Positions 17,910 through 26,986 are shown, counted from the first letter of the stretch. The stretch is 64,000 nucleotides of DNA from Roseburia intestinalis L1-82 (GCF_900537995.1 NZ_LR027880.1:2240001-2304000); one strand, 5' to 3'. The notes: generated by a model from the sequence alone, not told the origin. Made by a program: numbers and translations.

Positions 17910-18962
17910 CTACTCAAATACCACACAGGACATGGTCTGGTTTACAAACTGGCTGTTGTAGTGTTCTCCAAAGCCAACCAGACCTGCATGCATGCCAAGT
18001 GTTCCCATTGTTTTTAAATACTGATCCATATAACGTTCCTGGGAGAAGAACAGATAGCGGAAAATACAGTTTATGGAAAAAATACCGGAAATTCTTCCGA
18101 AATCTCCTTTGATCTGTCGCACTGTTTCTTCGACAATAGAAGGATAATCATTTGTCTCAAGCAGATAAAGTACATCGGAATCATTGACCTGGCGATAACA
18201 GCACAGACCATTTCCTGCTACTTCCTTGATAGAGATAATACAGATATCCTTTCCGTTCTTTTTGCCCAGCGGATTTTTAAATGTCTGGTTGACAATATCC
18301 TGTTCTCTGATTCCCAGCGTATCCTGATACGCCTGTCTTGCCGGCTTTCCGTTCAATTCGCCGACTGTGTATTTGCTGCGGTCTGTCTTTGATGCAATAA
18401 AACGGTACTGTGGGTTCGGATAATAAATATTTTCCTTGTAAACCCTGACTTTGCCGCCATTATTTTTTACAAATGCAAACACATCCGCATCTGTATATAC
18501 TGTGCCATTTACGGAAACCTTTCCACCATCCCCGGTTCCACCGGTCAGTGATATTTTCTTTTTTTCAAGGATACTGTACATAGTCGTAAGAACTGCTGCA
18601 TCGTTTCCTGTACAAAAATCGATACATACAGTATTCTCAGATGATGCATTTATCTTCTGTAGCGCCTTTTCCACCCTGCTTATATATTTCACCGGCATAA
18701 TGGATGCCTGCTCTAGTACATCCGTCACAGCCTCTACACCCTCAAATGCTGTCACACTGACACCTTTTTCCGTCACACTGGTCTGGTAACTCATTCCAAT
18801 GCATCCGATGCTTGGTACGCCCGGATATAATTCTTCAAGTTCAGCTACATGTGTTTCAAACTGTTCTGCGTTCGACATCAGAATCAAAAATGCCGGATTA
18901 CTGATGCCCCGTACAGCTTCTTTTAAATTTCCACTGGGACTTGTTCCATAACTCTCCTGCAT
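17910..18962 (-). CDS. FIST N/C domain sensory protein
   Basis: A 350-residue protein with the FIST_N and FIST_C layout: an N-terminal part with [21 protein letters not shown] and [20 protein letters not shown] (about residues 50-170), and a C-terminal part with [39 protein letters not shown] and [20 protein letters not shown], the usual FIST_C ending. FIST domains are presumed to bind small ligands such as amino acids, in sensory proteins. No membrane or signal segment. It heads an operon with the soluble chemoreceptor, with its own promoter just upstream. Ligand unknown. Confidence 0.87.
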   Translation of the reverse strand: MQESYGTSPSGNLKEAVRGISNPAFLILMSNAEQFETHVAELEELYPGVPSIGCIGMSYQTSVTEKGVSVTAFEGVEAVTDVLEQASIMPVKYISRVEKALQKINASSENTVCIDFCTGNDAAVLTTMYSILEKKKISLTGGTGDGGKVSVNGTVYTDADVFAFVKNNGGKVRVYKENIYYPNPQYRFIASKTDRSKYTVGELNGKPARQAYQDTLGIREQDIVNQTFKNPLGKKNGKDICIISIKEVAGNGLCCYRQVNDSDVLYLLETNDYPSIVEETVRQIKGDFGRISGIFSINCIFRYLFFSQERYMDQYLKTMGTLGMHAGLVGFGEHYNSQFVNQTMSCVVFE

Positions 18963-19016
18963 CCGTCTGTTTCTCCTTTATCTCTTTTGTTTCAGATTTC
19001 AAACATATCCGCAAAA

Positions 19017-19045
19017 ATTATCCTATTTTCCGTAGCATCTGTCAA
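19017..19045 (-). promoter_or_regulatory. Promoter of the FIST-chemoreceptor operon
   Basis: TTGACA (complement of 19040-19045), 17-base spacer, GATAAT (complement of 19017-19022). Confidence 0.75.
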
Positions 19046-19061
19046 GTTTTCCTGATATATT

Positions 19062-19481
19062 TTACAATTCTTTCCCGGTGGCTTTTGTAATATCCTGCTT
19101 TGTGAATGCCCCCGGCAATAATTCTTCTAATGTAAATATTTTAAAATCATCCGGCGTATTTACCAGGATTACCTGAAATGTTTCCGGATCACAGAATTCT
19201 GCCATAACCTGGCGGCACACTCCACACGGATAAAGATAGTCATTGGCATCCCCATTGATCGCAATCGCAGTAAATTCTTTTTTTCCCTCCGATACAGCCT
19301 TAAAAAAAGCGGTCCTCTCCGCACAGTTTGTCGGTGTATATGCGGCATTTTCGATATTGCATCCCCGGTATATCCCGCCATCCTTTGTAAGAAGTGCAGC
19401 TCCTACCCTGAAATGTGAATACGGCGTATAGGCAAATTCTTTTGCAGCAATCGATTCCTGTGCCAGTTTCTTTATATCCAT
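19062..19481 (-). CDS. cdd: Cytidine deaminase
   Basis: A 139-residue zinc-dependent tetrameric-type cytidine/deoxycytidine deaminase of pyrimidine salvage. All active-site parts are visible: AYTPYSHFRVGAALL, CNIENAAYTPTNCAERTAFF (Zn-binding Cys and catalytic Glu in NCAERTA) and YPCGVCRQVMAEF (the other two Zn cysteines). Normal length. It reads leftward toward the FIST operon, which has its own promoter, and is divergent from citrate synthase across 179 bases. Confidence 0.95.
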   Translation of the reverse strand: MDIKKLAQESIAAKEFAYTPYSHFRVGAALLTKDGGIYRGCNIENAAYTPTNCAERTAFFKAVSEGKKEFTAIAINGDANDYLYPCGVCRQVMAEFCDPETFQVILVNTPDDFKIFTLEELLPGAFTKQDITKATGKEL

Positions 19482-19574
19482 CTGTTTTTTCCTCCTGATT
19501 TATGTATAACATTCAATGATTTGTTCTCATTTTACCCGAAAACGGCTTTCATGAAAAGTTTTTTTAGAAAACTC

Positions 19575-19604
19575 TTGTGCCATAAGAAATACTTATGATA
19601 TGAT
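19575..19604 (+). promoter_or_regulatory. Citrate synthase promoter with embedded dyad ATAA-N7-TTAT
   Basis: TTGTGC (19575-19580), 18-base spacer, TATGAT (19599-19604). The spacer holds the dyad CATAAG-AAATA-CTTATG (19581-19597). ATAA-N7-TTAT is the reported half-site arrangement for CcpC, the LysR-type citrate-responsive repressor of citrate synthase and aconitase in Bacillus. Whether a CcpC relative exists here is unknown, but the position between -35 and -10 fits repression. Confidence 0.5.
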
Positions 19605-19660
19605 GATTAAAATGCTTTATCGCTATAAAGTAATGAATTAAAAAACATGGAGGGTTATTT

Positions 19661-21025
19661 ATGACTACCAATCGTTTCTGCGAAATCACCCACGAATTAC
19701 AGCATCTGTCAAAGCTCAGTGAGCAGTGTGCCAGAATTGATCCTGCTCTCTATGCAAAATACGATGTCAAACGCGGTCTCCGCGATATTAACGGTAAAGG
19801 TGTTTTAGTCGGTCTTACAGAAATTTCTGATGTATGCTCCACAAAGATGATTGACGGCAAGCTGCGTCCGGCAGACGGCGAGCTTTATTACCGCGGTTAT
19901 AATGTCAAAGATATTATCGACGGCACATCGGAAAACAGTCATTTTGGCTTTGAGGAATGCACTTATCTGCTTCTTTTCGGGAAACTTCCTGCCCGGACGG
20001 AATTAACGGAATTTACGAAAATGCTCAGTGAATATCGTACCCTTCCTACCAGTTTTGTCCGTGATATTATTATGAAAGCCCCAAGCAAAGATATGATGAA
20101 CACACTCGCAAGGAGTGTTCTCACACTTTATTCCTATGATGACCTTGCGGATGACATTTCGCTTCCGAATGTACTCAGACAGTGTTTACAGCTTATAAGT
20201 CTGTTCCCGCTTCTTTCGGTATACGGTTATCAGGCTTACAAACATTACCATGACGGTGCAAGCCTTTTTATCCATCCGCCAAAAGCTGAGTATTCCACCG
20301 CAGAAAACATTCTGCATATTCTGCGTCCGGACAGCCAGTTTACTCCTTTAGAAGCAAAGCTTTTAGATACCGCACTGATCCTTCACATGGAACATGGTGG
20401 TGGAAATAACTCCACATTTACCACGCATCTGGTATCGTCATCCGGAACGGACACCTATTCTGTGATCGCTGCTTCCTTAGGTTCCCTAAAAGGTCCGAAA
20501 CACGGCGGTGCCAACATCAAGGTTGTCCGTATGTTTGAGGATATGAAAGAGAATCTCTCCGACTGGAGCGATGAGGAAGAAATCAGTCGTTATTTAAGAG
20601 CCTTATTACATAAAGAAGCCTTTGATCACGCCGGTCTGATCTATGGCATGGGGCATGCTGTATATTCCCTTTCAGATCCCCGTGCCCGCATTTTCCGTTC
20701 TTTTGTAGAAAAATTGTCTGCCGAAAAAGGCTATGAAAAAGAGTTTGCTCTGTATGATGCCGTATCACGCTTAGCACCAAAAATTATCGCAGACGAGCGT
20801 CAGATTTATAAAGGTGTCAGCCCAAACGTCGATTTTTACAGTGGCTTTGCTTACAGCATGTTAGGACTTCCGGTGGAACTTTACACACCGATCTTTGCAA
20901 TCGCCAGAATCGCCGGATGGAGTGCCCATCGTCTTGAAGAGGTTGCCATCAACGGCAAGATTATGCGGCCTGCTTACAAAAACATCGGAGAACACAAAGA
21001 ATATATTCCAATGGAAAAACGCTGA
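19661..21025 (+). CDS. gltA: Citrate synthase (citrate/methylcitrate synthase family)
   Basis: Condenses oxaloacetate and acetyl-CoA to citrate. The 454-residue sequence shows the family core: RGYNVKDIIDGT, FEECTYLLLFGKLP, catalytic regions with HMEHGGGNNSTFTTHLVSSS, LGSLKGPKHGGANIKVVRM, GLIYGMGHAVYSLSDPRARI (active-site His and substrate arginine) and NVDFYSGFAYSMLGLPVELY (catalytic Asp region). It is a little longer than the type II enzymes of other Firmicutes because of an N-terminal extension of about 40 residues. It stands alone: no aconitase or isocitrate dehydrogenase is adjacent. Strong ribosome site (GGAGGG). Use of 2-methylcitrate cannot be excluded. Confidence 0.92.
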   Translation: MTTNRFCEITHELQHLSKLSEQCARIDPALYAKYDVKRGLRDINGKGVLVGLTEISDVCSTKMIDGKLRPADGELYYRGYNVKDIIDGTSENSHFGFEECTYLLLFGKLPARTELTEFTKMLSEYRTLPTSFVRDIIMKAPSKDMMNTLARSVLTLYSYDDLADDISLPNVLRQCLQLISLFPLLSVYGYQAYKHYHDGASLFIHPPKAEYSTAENILHILRPDSQFTPLEAKLLDTALILHMEHGGGNNSTFTTHLVSSSGTDTYSVIAASLGSLKGPKHGGANIKVVRMFEDMKENLSDWSDEEEISRYLRALLHKEAFDHAGLIYGMGHAVYSLSDPRARIFRSFVEKLSAEKGYEKEFALYDAVSRLAPKIIADERQIYKGVSPNVDFYSGFAYSMLGLPVELYTPIFAIARIAGWSAHRLEEVAINGKIMRPAYKNIGEHKEYIPMEKR

Positions 21026-21045
21026 CCCGCCGGTCAGCGTTTTTT
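21019..21045. terminator. Bidirectional terminator between gltA and the sensor kinase
   Basis: ACGCTGACC (21019-21027) pairs with GGTCAGCGT (21032-21040) and T-runs lie on both sides. It overlaps the gltA stop codon. Confidence 0.85.
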
Positions 21046-21050
21046 ATCTG

Positions 21051-22619
21051 CTATCGTTCTATCTTAAGTTCAAACCAGAACGTCGAACCGCATCCCGGTT
21101 CGCTTACCACACCATATCCGGCATGATGAAGTTCCAGTATATTTTTTACAATGGAAAGTCCCAGACCGGTTCCCATCACAGCACGTTTATGTGTCTTGTC
21201 CACCTTATAATAGCGGTCCCACACATAAGGAAGTGCCTCTTTTGCAATACCATCCCCACTGTCTGTCACTTCGATCCGCACCTTATCCCCTGAAATTTTC
21301 TGACGTACCCACACCGTTTTATCTTTCCCGGTATAATTGATCGCATTGTTGATCAGGTTGTAGATTACCTGATAAATCTTGTATTCATCTGCTTTTACCT
21401 GTACTTTTCCGTCATATTCGAAATGAATACAGTAGCCATCCTGCTCTTTTAATTTATTGTAGCGCTCTAAAACAGATTCGATGCTCTCTGTCAGATTGTA
21501 CACTGTGTCATTTTTTTCCATAACACCAGCCTGAAGTTTTGACATATCAAGCATATCATTCACGAGATTTGTCAGGCGTCCGGCCTCATCGATCACTACC
21601 TGGACATTTTCCGGTGTATTTTCTCCCGGAAGATCCCGCATGACCTCTGCATAGGCAATGATCATCGTAAGCGGTGTCCGCAGATCGTGCGATACATTTG
21701 CGATCAGTTCCCGCCGCAGGGACTCATTTTTGCCAAGTTCTTTCGCCGTTGCATTGAGCGTGTCGGACAGTTCCGCCACCTCACGGTAATCTTTCCCCTC
21801 AAAACGCACATCAAAATCTCCCTTGGCAAGTGCTTTCGCCGACTCATTGATCCGGATCAGTGACTTGGAAATCTGTCTGGATATTAAAAAAGCGATCCCC
21901 AGTGAAAGCAGGATCATGATCACAGTGATCCATATCAGTTCGATCCGCAGTGTATTAACAGTTGCATCCACCGGAGTAAGCTGCGTATTGACCAGCAGAA
22001 TCTCTTCCTGACCGTCACACTCTACAATTTTTACATAGATCACACTTTTGATGTGTTCCTGTCCGCGTTTCTGCAAAAAACCGTGGAATCCGGGTCCATA
22101 TGCTTCATTACCGTTTTCTGTTCCCTCCTCTGTGGCAGGTTCCATTGTTTCTTTATCTTCCCACTTTAAATCTCCCTCTGCCACATCTTCTGGTTCCGGC
22201 ATATTTTCACTCCAGAATTCCGGATTGATCCCGCCCTCATATTCGATTTTAAAAATCCCGCCATGTTCTTTTGCCTGTTCATAATAATACTGTACCTGTT
22301 CCGACGGCATATCCGCAAGTCTGGAATTTACAATATACTCTGCGCTGCAAATCTCATCTCCATCCGTATTTGTCACATAGACTGCCATATTATTTTTCGC
22401 TGCAATGTCATGGATCAGAGTGTCTTTATCATCCTCATCCGAGGTCAGTATATTTGCAACCGCCGACGTGACCTGCTCTGCTTCCCTGCTTTTGATCATG
22501 GTGTAGAATGAATCCAGATAACAGATCTGGATCAGCCATAACACGACAAGAAGTATTCCGGTAAAGACAAGCAGATAGGTAAATACTCTCCATTTAATAC
22601 TGATTTTTTCATGCTTCAA
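21051..22619 (-). CDS. Two-component sensor histidine kinase
   Basis: A 522-residue membrane kinase. A transmembrane helix (residues 12-34) is followed by an extracytoplasmic sensor of about 190 residues with an acidic insert, a second helix (about 228-250), HAMP, the dimerisation box LIANVSHDLRTPLTMIIAYA (phospho-His in SHDLRTP), then the N box (YNLINNAINYT), G1 (VTDSGDGIA), and G2 (GTGLGLSIVKNI). It pairs with the response regulator upstream. The start appears to be TTG at 22617-22619, overlapping the regulator's stop by 11 bases and preceded by GGGGTGG. No nearby ATG keeps the first helix intact. Stimulus unknown; neighbours give no clue. Confidence 0.9.
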   Translation of the reverse strand: MKHEKISIKWRVFTYLLVFTGILLVVLWLIQICYLDSFYTMIKSREAEQVTSAVANILTSDEDDKDTLIHDIAAKNNMAVYVTNTDGDEICSAEYIVNSRLADMPSEQVQYYYEQAKEHGGIFKIEYEGGINPEFWSENMPEPEDVAEGDLKWEDKETMEPATEEGTENGNEAYGPGFHGFLQKRGQEHIKSVIYVKIVECDGQEEILLVNTQLTPVDATVNTLRIELIWITVIMILLSLGIAFLISRQISKSLIRINESAKALAKGDFDVRFEGKDYREVAELSDTLNATAKELGKNESLRRELIANVSHDLRTPLTMIIAYAEVMRDLPGENTPENVQVVIDEAGRLTNLVNDMLDMSKLQAGVMEKNDTVYNLTESIESVLERYNKLKEQDGYCIHFEYDGKVQVKADEYKIYQVIYNLINNAINYTGKDKTVWVRQKISGDKVRIEVTDSGDGIAKEALPYVWDRYYKVDKTHKRAVMGTGLGLSIVKNILELHHAGYGVVSEPGCGSTFWFELKIER

Positions 22620-23283
22620 ACCGGTATCCCACCCCTCTTAATGTCACTAAAAATTTGCGGTATTCACCCAGACTGCTCCGTAAAAGTTTGATATGGGTAT
22701 CTAAGGTCCTGTCATCACCATAATAATCATACCCCCATACCTCTGTGATCAGTTTTTCACGGTCAAGTGCAATATTGCGGTTTCTTACTAAATAAAACAA
22801 AAGTTCGTATTCTTTTGGCGACATTTCCACACGCTTGCCATCCACAGTCACAGTTCGTCCGGTAAAATCAACAACCAGACCTTCTGCCTGAAAGATCTCA
22901 TGTCCGCCCCGTACGTCTTTTTTATTGTTTCTGCTGATTACAACTTTTACGCGCATCATAAGCTCACGTGGCGAAAACGGTTTTACCACATAATCGTCGA
23001 TTCCGAGTTCAAATCCATGGATCTTGTCATACTCCTCGCCGCGTGCCGAGAGCATAATGACAGGGATCTCTTTGAACTTGCGGATTTCCCGGCAGGTGGA
23101 AAAGCCATCCAGTTCCGGCATCATCACATCCAGTATGATCAGATCAAAATCTTCTTTCCGGCAGATTTCAACTGCTTCCATTCCGTCATGTGCCTCCGCG
23201 ATCTCATATCCTTCAAATTCCCCATATTTTCGAATGATCGCACGGATCTTGTCCTCATCGTCTACAACTAAAATACGTTCCAT
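22609..23283 (-). CDS. OmpR/PhoB-family response regulator
   Basis: A 224-residue regulator: receiver domain with DDEDK acidic pair, phospho-acceptor in LIILDVMMPELDG (Asp about 51), switch residue in MLSARGEEYD, and Lys in DYVVKPFSPREL, then a winged-helix DNA-binding domain (MSPKEYELLFYLVRN, TEVWGYDYYGDDRTLDTHIKLLR, FLVTLRGVGYRFEA). The start ATG 23281-23283 gives a receiver starting MERILVVDDED; a 10-codon extension is not needed. Coupled to the kinase by overlap. A short inverted repeat (GATGGC/GCCATC, 23346-23366) lies upstream and could be an autoregulatory site. Confidence 0.95.
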   Translation of the reverse strand: MERILVVDDEDKIRAIIRKYGEFEGYEIAEAHDGMEAVEICRKEDFDLIILDVMMPELDGFSTCREIRKFKEIPVIMLSARGEEYDKIHGFELGIDDYVVKPFSPRELMMRVKVVISRNNKKDVRGGHEIFQAEGLVVDFTGRTVTVDGKRVEMSPKEYELLFYLVRNRNIALDREKLITEVWGYDYYGDDRTLDTHIKLLRSSLGEYRKFLVTLRGVGYRFEA

Positions 23284-23377
23284 AACGTCCCATTTTCTCC
23301 CACAAATTGACATTTTTTCTATTCATTACTATAACCGGCTTATGTGATGGCTGTGTGACTGCCATCTGATCAACATC

Positions 23378-23719
23378 TTAAATATGCAGGAATTTTTCCC
23401 TGGCAGTCTTTAAACTGTTCTGAAACCACAAAAAAGATCCAAGGAAAATCACAAGTTCCAGCAGCGTCAGTTTTCCTAAGAAATTTGTGAGTTCGTTGAT
23501 GATACCAATCAGTCCCACCAGTGCCACGATTCCTCCAAACACCGCCTCTCTCCAGTAAATAAATGCAATAAATCCCGCCGTATCCTTACATTTTTTCATC
23601 TCTTCCTCAGCGATCACCATAGCATTGATCCTGCCGCTTTTTTTCATCTGAAGTGACGATATCACCATATAAATCCCAAAAAGCAGAATCACTGCGTCAA
23701 ATACAAGCATTACTTTCAT
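23378..23719 (-). CDS. Small integral membrane protein of unknown function
   Basis: 113 residues, not recognised. Three hydrophobic segments are visible: about 3-21 (MLVFDAVILLFGIYMVIS), 52-78 (AFIYWREAVFGGIVALVGLI) and 86-102 (LLELVIFLGSFLWFQ). The short loops are basic (SLQMKKSGR, EMKKCKD, KTAREKF). A good ribosome site and an excellent dedicated promoter support it as a real gene. Its 3' end faces the response regulator on the same strand. Confidence 0.7.
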   Translation of the reverse strand: MKVMLVFDAVILLFGIYMVISSLQMKKSGRINAMVIAEEEMKKCKDTAGFIAFIYWREAVFGGIVALVGLIGIINELTNFLGKLTLLELVIFLGSFLWFQNSLKTAREKFLHI

Positions 23720-23775
23720 TTTAAACCTCCAGTATAAAAATTCTTATTTTGACATTCTTTTTGTCCCATATTTTT

Positions 23776-23804
23776 ATTATAAACACAATATAAAATTGGT
23801 GCAA
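23776..23804 (-). promoter_or_regulatory. Promoter of the small membrane protein gene
   Basis: TTGCAC (complement of 23799-23804), 17-base spacer, perfect TATAAT (complement of 23776-23781). Confidence 0.75.
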
Positions 23805-23860
23805 CTGAACGTTTTGTTTTGTTTTTTTACATAAAATCCCATATTTTCGGTCAAGAAACA

Positions 23861-23889
23861 TTGAACTCTTGCGCCGATTAGTGTAAAAT
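23861..23889 (+). promoter_or_regulatory. Promoter of the cheY-cheX-like pair
   Basis: TTGAAC (23861-23866), 17-base spacer, TAAAAT (23884-23889), about 36 bases before the start codon. Confidence 0.75.
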
Positions 23890-23924
23890 AAAAATAACAT
23901 ACTTATAGATGGGGGCAAAAAACC

Positions 23925-24302
23925 ATGAAATTTGATGACACAAAAATTCTCATCAGTGACGATTCTATTTTAGCAAGAAAACAGTTAAAGGATATCCTCT
24001 CCCAGTTTGGCACACCAACATTTTTAGAGGCTGCAAACGGACAGGATGCTATTGATATTTACAAAAAGGAATCCCCTTCGCTTGTATTTCTTGACATCGT
24101 TATGCCGATCAAAGATGGCAATGCTGTCATACATGAGATTACTGATTTTGATCCAGATGCTACTATCATTATTGTCTCTTCTGTTGGTACGCAGTCCCAG
24201 CTCCGCGAAGCCATTGAGGCAGGTGCCAGTGATTTTATCCAGAAACCGATCAATGCGGATCAGATCGAACATATTATTACTTCAAGATTTGAAGGGAGAT
24301 AG
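23925..24302 (+). CDS. Single-domain response regulator (CheY-like)
   Basis: A 125-residue stand-alone receiver. The acidic pair (ISDDS), phospho-acceptor Asp (LVFLDIVMPIKDG), switch Ser (IIIVSSVGTQ) and conserved Lys (SDFIQKPINADQ) are all in place, and no output domain follows. GGGGG precedes the ATG. It is followed after 2 bases by a protein whose C-terminal half resembles CheX, a CheY-P phosphatase, so the pair looks like a phosphorylation switch with its own off-signal. It need not be the main chemotaxis CheY. Confidence 0.92.
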   Translation: MKFDDTKILISDDSILARKQLKDILSQFGTPTFLEAANGQDAIDIYKKESPSLVFLDIVMPIKDGNAVIHEITDFDPDATIIIVSSVGTQSQLREAIEAGASDFIQKPINADQIEHIITSRFEGR

Positions 24303-24304
24303 AC

Positions 24305-25198
24305 ATGTACGCTCAATTTTTCGGAAACTATTTATTATCACACGGGATCACAAAAGAACAGCTGATGCATGCCATGCAGGAAGCAAATAACGAACATCCA
24401 AAATTAGGAACCCTTGCCATGCATGCAGGCTATATGTCAGCCAGTGAAGTGGACCGCGTAATTATCATGCAGACACATGAAGACAAACGTTTCGGTGAAC
24501 TTGCCATCCGGGAAGGTTATCTGACAGAAGCTCAGGTTACGGAGCTGCTGCAGACACAGAATCCTAATTTCTTACTTCTTGGTCAGGCATTATTAAATGA
24601 TGGTGTTATTAATAATGAGCAGCTCCAGTCTCTCATCATCGGTTATCAGTCTGAGAATGAACTTTACGATGCAGATATGTCCGCTGAAACGAAGGATATT
24701 GTAGATCACCTTGTAGAAAATTTCTTTGTTATTGCTGAGCGTCCGCTTTCACCTGGAGAGCTTTCTTTCCTGCATCTCTTATTTAACGATCTCGTTCGTT
24801 TTATCGGGGATGATTTTTCACCGGTTCGCCCTGAACTTTGTAAAGAATATCCGACAAACTATTGTATCAGGCAGCAGATCAATGGTAAATTTTCCATTCG
24901 TACTTATATCGATATGCCGGAAAGCACCTGCATTGCATTTGCATCCCGTTATGTCGATGAAGATTTTCACAGTTTTGACGAATATGTACAGTCTTCTCTC
25001 GAAGATTTCTTAAATCTCCATAATGGTCTGTTCAACGTTAATATGTCAAACGAACAGGGGCTTGAACTGCAGCTTGATGTTCCAAATGTTGTCACAGATG
25101 AACTGGTCACATTTGAACACGAGGCATATATGTTACCGATTGTTTATTCATTCGGAACAATACATTTTATATTTGAGTTGATTCATAATGAACTGTAA
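24305..25198 (+). CDS. CheX-like domain protein with N-terminal MshEN-like repeats
   Basis: 297 residues. The first 110 residues show repeated helical units with LG and LTEAQ-type motifs (LLSHGITKEQLMHAM, ELAIREGYLTEAQVTELL, ALLNDGVINNEQLQSLI), reminiscent of the MshEN/type II secretion ATPase N-domain, some of which bind c-di-GMP. The C-terminal part (about 150-297) has a CheC/CheX/FliY-like fold pattern, with CIAFASRYV, and SLEDFLNLHNGLFNVNMS resembling the phosphatase S/D-x3-E-x2-N motif in imperfect form, then a strand-rich end. It directly follows the stand-alone receiver. A function as a second-messenger-tuned phosphatase of that receiver is inference. Confidence 0.62.
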   Translation: MYAQFFGNYLLSHGITKEQLMHAMQEANNEHPKLGTLAMHAGYMSASEVDRVIIMQTHEDKRFGELAIREGYLTEAQVTELLQTQNPNFLLLGQALLNDGVINNEQLQSLIIGYQSENELYDADMSAETKDIVDHLVENFFVIAERPLSPGELSFLHLLFNDLVRFIGDDFSPVRPELCKEYPTNYCIRQQINGKFSIRTYIDMPESTCIAFASRYVDEDFHSFDEYVQSSLEDFLNLHNGLFNVNMSNEQGLELQLDVPNVVTDELVTFEHEAYMLPIVYSFGTIHFIFELIHNEL

Positions 25199-25243
25199 AC
25201 AGGTACATCATAAACAATAGAGTGACTGTTATTATGAACAGTA

Positions 25244-25275
25244 AAAACGGCTGTGCCTTTGGGCACAGCCGTTTT
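25244..25275. terminator. Bidirectional terminator between cheX-like gene and thrC
   Basis: AAAACGGCTGTGCC (25244-25257) and GGCACAGCCGTTTT (25262-25275) form a 14-bp stem with a 4-base loop. It is flanked by A and T runs that serve both strands. Confidence 0.88.
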
Positions 25276-25284
25276 CTATTCTTT

Positions 25285-26775
25285 TTACATTCCGAGGAAC
25301 TGTTTTACAACCTTTGGCATCTCTTCTACTTCGCATACCGTCTTATGACGTACCTCAGCACTACGGATCTCCTCAATTGCCTGCGGGATTTTTACGTTAC
25401 CGATCTTGCTTAATTCATCCACTAATTCAAACTCTGATAAAGAATCATATTTTGGATCAATGGCATCCATAACACTTCTGCTGAATTTAAATGGGCTGGC
25501 TGTGGAAGCGATCACAGTCTTTGTTTCCGCATCATTTGTGTCTTTTTTGTACTTGTGATATACGGATGCAGCAACTGCTGTGTGTGTATCAATCACATAA
25601 CCGGTTTTCTCATACAGATCGCGGATGGTATCCGCAGTTTCTTTCTCACTCGCATAATTGCCGTAAAAGTCAGCAAGTTTCTCTTTCATCTCTGATGTAA
25701 TCTCGTATTTACCAGTTGTATTAAGTTCTTTCATCAATGCCGCATTCTTAGCTGCATCCTCTCCGGCAATACGGTAGATCAGACGCTCTAAATTACTGGA
25801 GATCAGAATATCCATAGAAGGAGAACTTGTCAGCATAAATTCACGGTTCTTATCATATGTGCCTGTGGAGAAGAAATCATAAAGGACTTTGTTCTCATTT
25901 GAAGCACAGATCAGTTTTGCAACCGGGATTCCCATATTTTTTGCATAAAATGCAGCCAGGATATTTCCAAAGTTACCGGTAGGAACCACAATATTGATCT
26001 TCTCATCTTTTGCGATCACACCGTTTGCATATAATTTTGCATATGCATAGACATAATATGCGATCTGCGGAACCAGACGTCCAATATTGATCGAGTTTGC
26101 AGAAGAAAACTGATATCCTGCAGCATCCATCTCCTTTGCAAGCTCTGTATCTGAAAACATTTTCTTAACGCCGGTCTGTGCCTGATCAAAGTTACCGTGG
26201 ATACCGACAACAAAGGTATTATCACCTTTCTGTGTTACCATCTGTTTTTCCTGTACCGGGCTGACACCATTCTTTGGATAAAATACAATGATCTTCGTTC
26301 CCTTTACATCTGCAAATCCTGCCAGTGCTGCTTTTCCGGTATCGCCGGAAGTAGCAGTCAGGATCACAATATCATTTTTGACATTGTTCTTTCTTGCAGC
26401 AGTGATCAGAAGATGTGGCAGAATGGATAATGCCATATCTTTAAAAGCTATCGTCGGACCATGGAACAATTCAAGATAATACGCACCATCCGCATCCACC
26501 AACGGTGCAATCTCTTCTGTATCAAACTTACTATCATAGGCAGCATTAATACAGTTTTTCAGTTCCTCCTCTGTATAATCTGTCAGAAACAGTTTGAGCA
26601 CTTCATAGGCAGTCTCCTGATAAGTCATCTTAGAAAGTTCTTCCATGCTTACATCCAAAGACGGAATCTCAGTCGGTACATATAAACCGCCATCATTTGC
26701 CAGTCCTTTTAAAATTGCCTGTGATGCTGTCACTTTTTCATTTGCGTCTCTTGTGCTTGCATACATTAATTCCAT
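25285..26775 (-). CDS. thrC: Threonine synthase
   Basis: PLP enzyme converting O-phosphohomoserine to threonine. The 496-residue length is that of the long (E. coli/yeast-like) class. Visible motifs: MYASTRDANEKVTASQAIL, GLYVPTEIP, YLELFHGPTIAFKDMALSIL (PLP lysine in FKD), ILTATSGDTGKAALAGF, VVPTGNFGNILAAFYAKNMG and the C-terminal VIASTASPFKFSRSVMDAI. It is monocistronic with its own promoter. No hom or thrB gene is next to it. No Thr T-box is visible in the roughly 110-base leader, only two small hairpins. Confidence 0.96.
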   Translation of the reverse strand: MELMYASTRDANEKVTASQAILKGLANDGGLYVPTEIPSLDVSMEELSKMTYQETAYEVLKLFLTDYTEEELKNCINAAYDSKFDTEEIAPLVDADGAYYLELFHGPTIAFKDMALSILPHLLITAARKNNVKNDIVILTATSGDTGKAALAGFADVKGTKIIVFYPKNGVSPVQEKQMVTQKGDNTFVVGIHGNFDQAQTGVKKMFSDTELAKEMDAAGYQFSSANSINIGRLVPQIAYYVYAYAKLYANGVIAKDEKINIVVPTGNFGNILAAFYAKNMGIPVAKLICASNENKVLYDFFSTGTYDKNREFMLTSSPSMDILISSNLERLIYRIAGEDAAKNAALMKELNTTGKYEITSEMKEKLADFYGNYASEKETADTIRDLYEKTGYVIDTHTAVAASVYHKYKKDTNDAETKTVIASTASPFKFSRSVMDAIDPKYDSLSEFELVDELSKIGNVKIPQAIEEIRSAEVRHKTVCEVEEMPKVVKQFLGM

Positions 26776-26883
26776 TTTCTTCGTCCTCTTATCTTTTTAT
26801 TCATCGTAATCAAATTTCGGGGTTCTAATACTGTTCGGTATTATATCAATACGTTTTCGTATGATTCCCAATACTTTCTAAAC

Positions 26884-26913
26884 ATTATATAGGAAACGAT
26901 TGCTTCATGTCAA
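26884..26913 (-). promoter_or_regulatory. thrC promoter
   Basis: Perfect TTGACA (complement of 26908-26913), 18-base spacer, perfect TATAAT (complement of 26884-26889). Confidence 0.82.
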
Positions 26914-26957
26914 TGCTTTAACGTATGAAAATATTATTTTACCAAAATTGCAGCCGG

Positions 26958-26986
26958 TTGCATCCTGCTTCGAAACGTGATATGCT
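26958..26986 (+). promoter_or_regulatory. Promoter of the AP2-repeat gene
   Basis: TTGCAT (26958-26963), 17-base spacer, TATGCT (26981-26986), divergent from thrC. Confidence 0.6.

Noticed and set aside
26776..26890. T-box or riboswitch in the thrC leader
   Set aside because: Only two small hairpins with loops TGTTCG and TTTT are seen, with no T-box sequence and no terminator.
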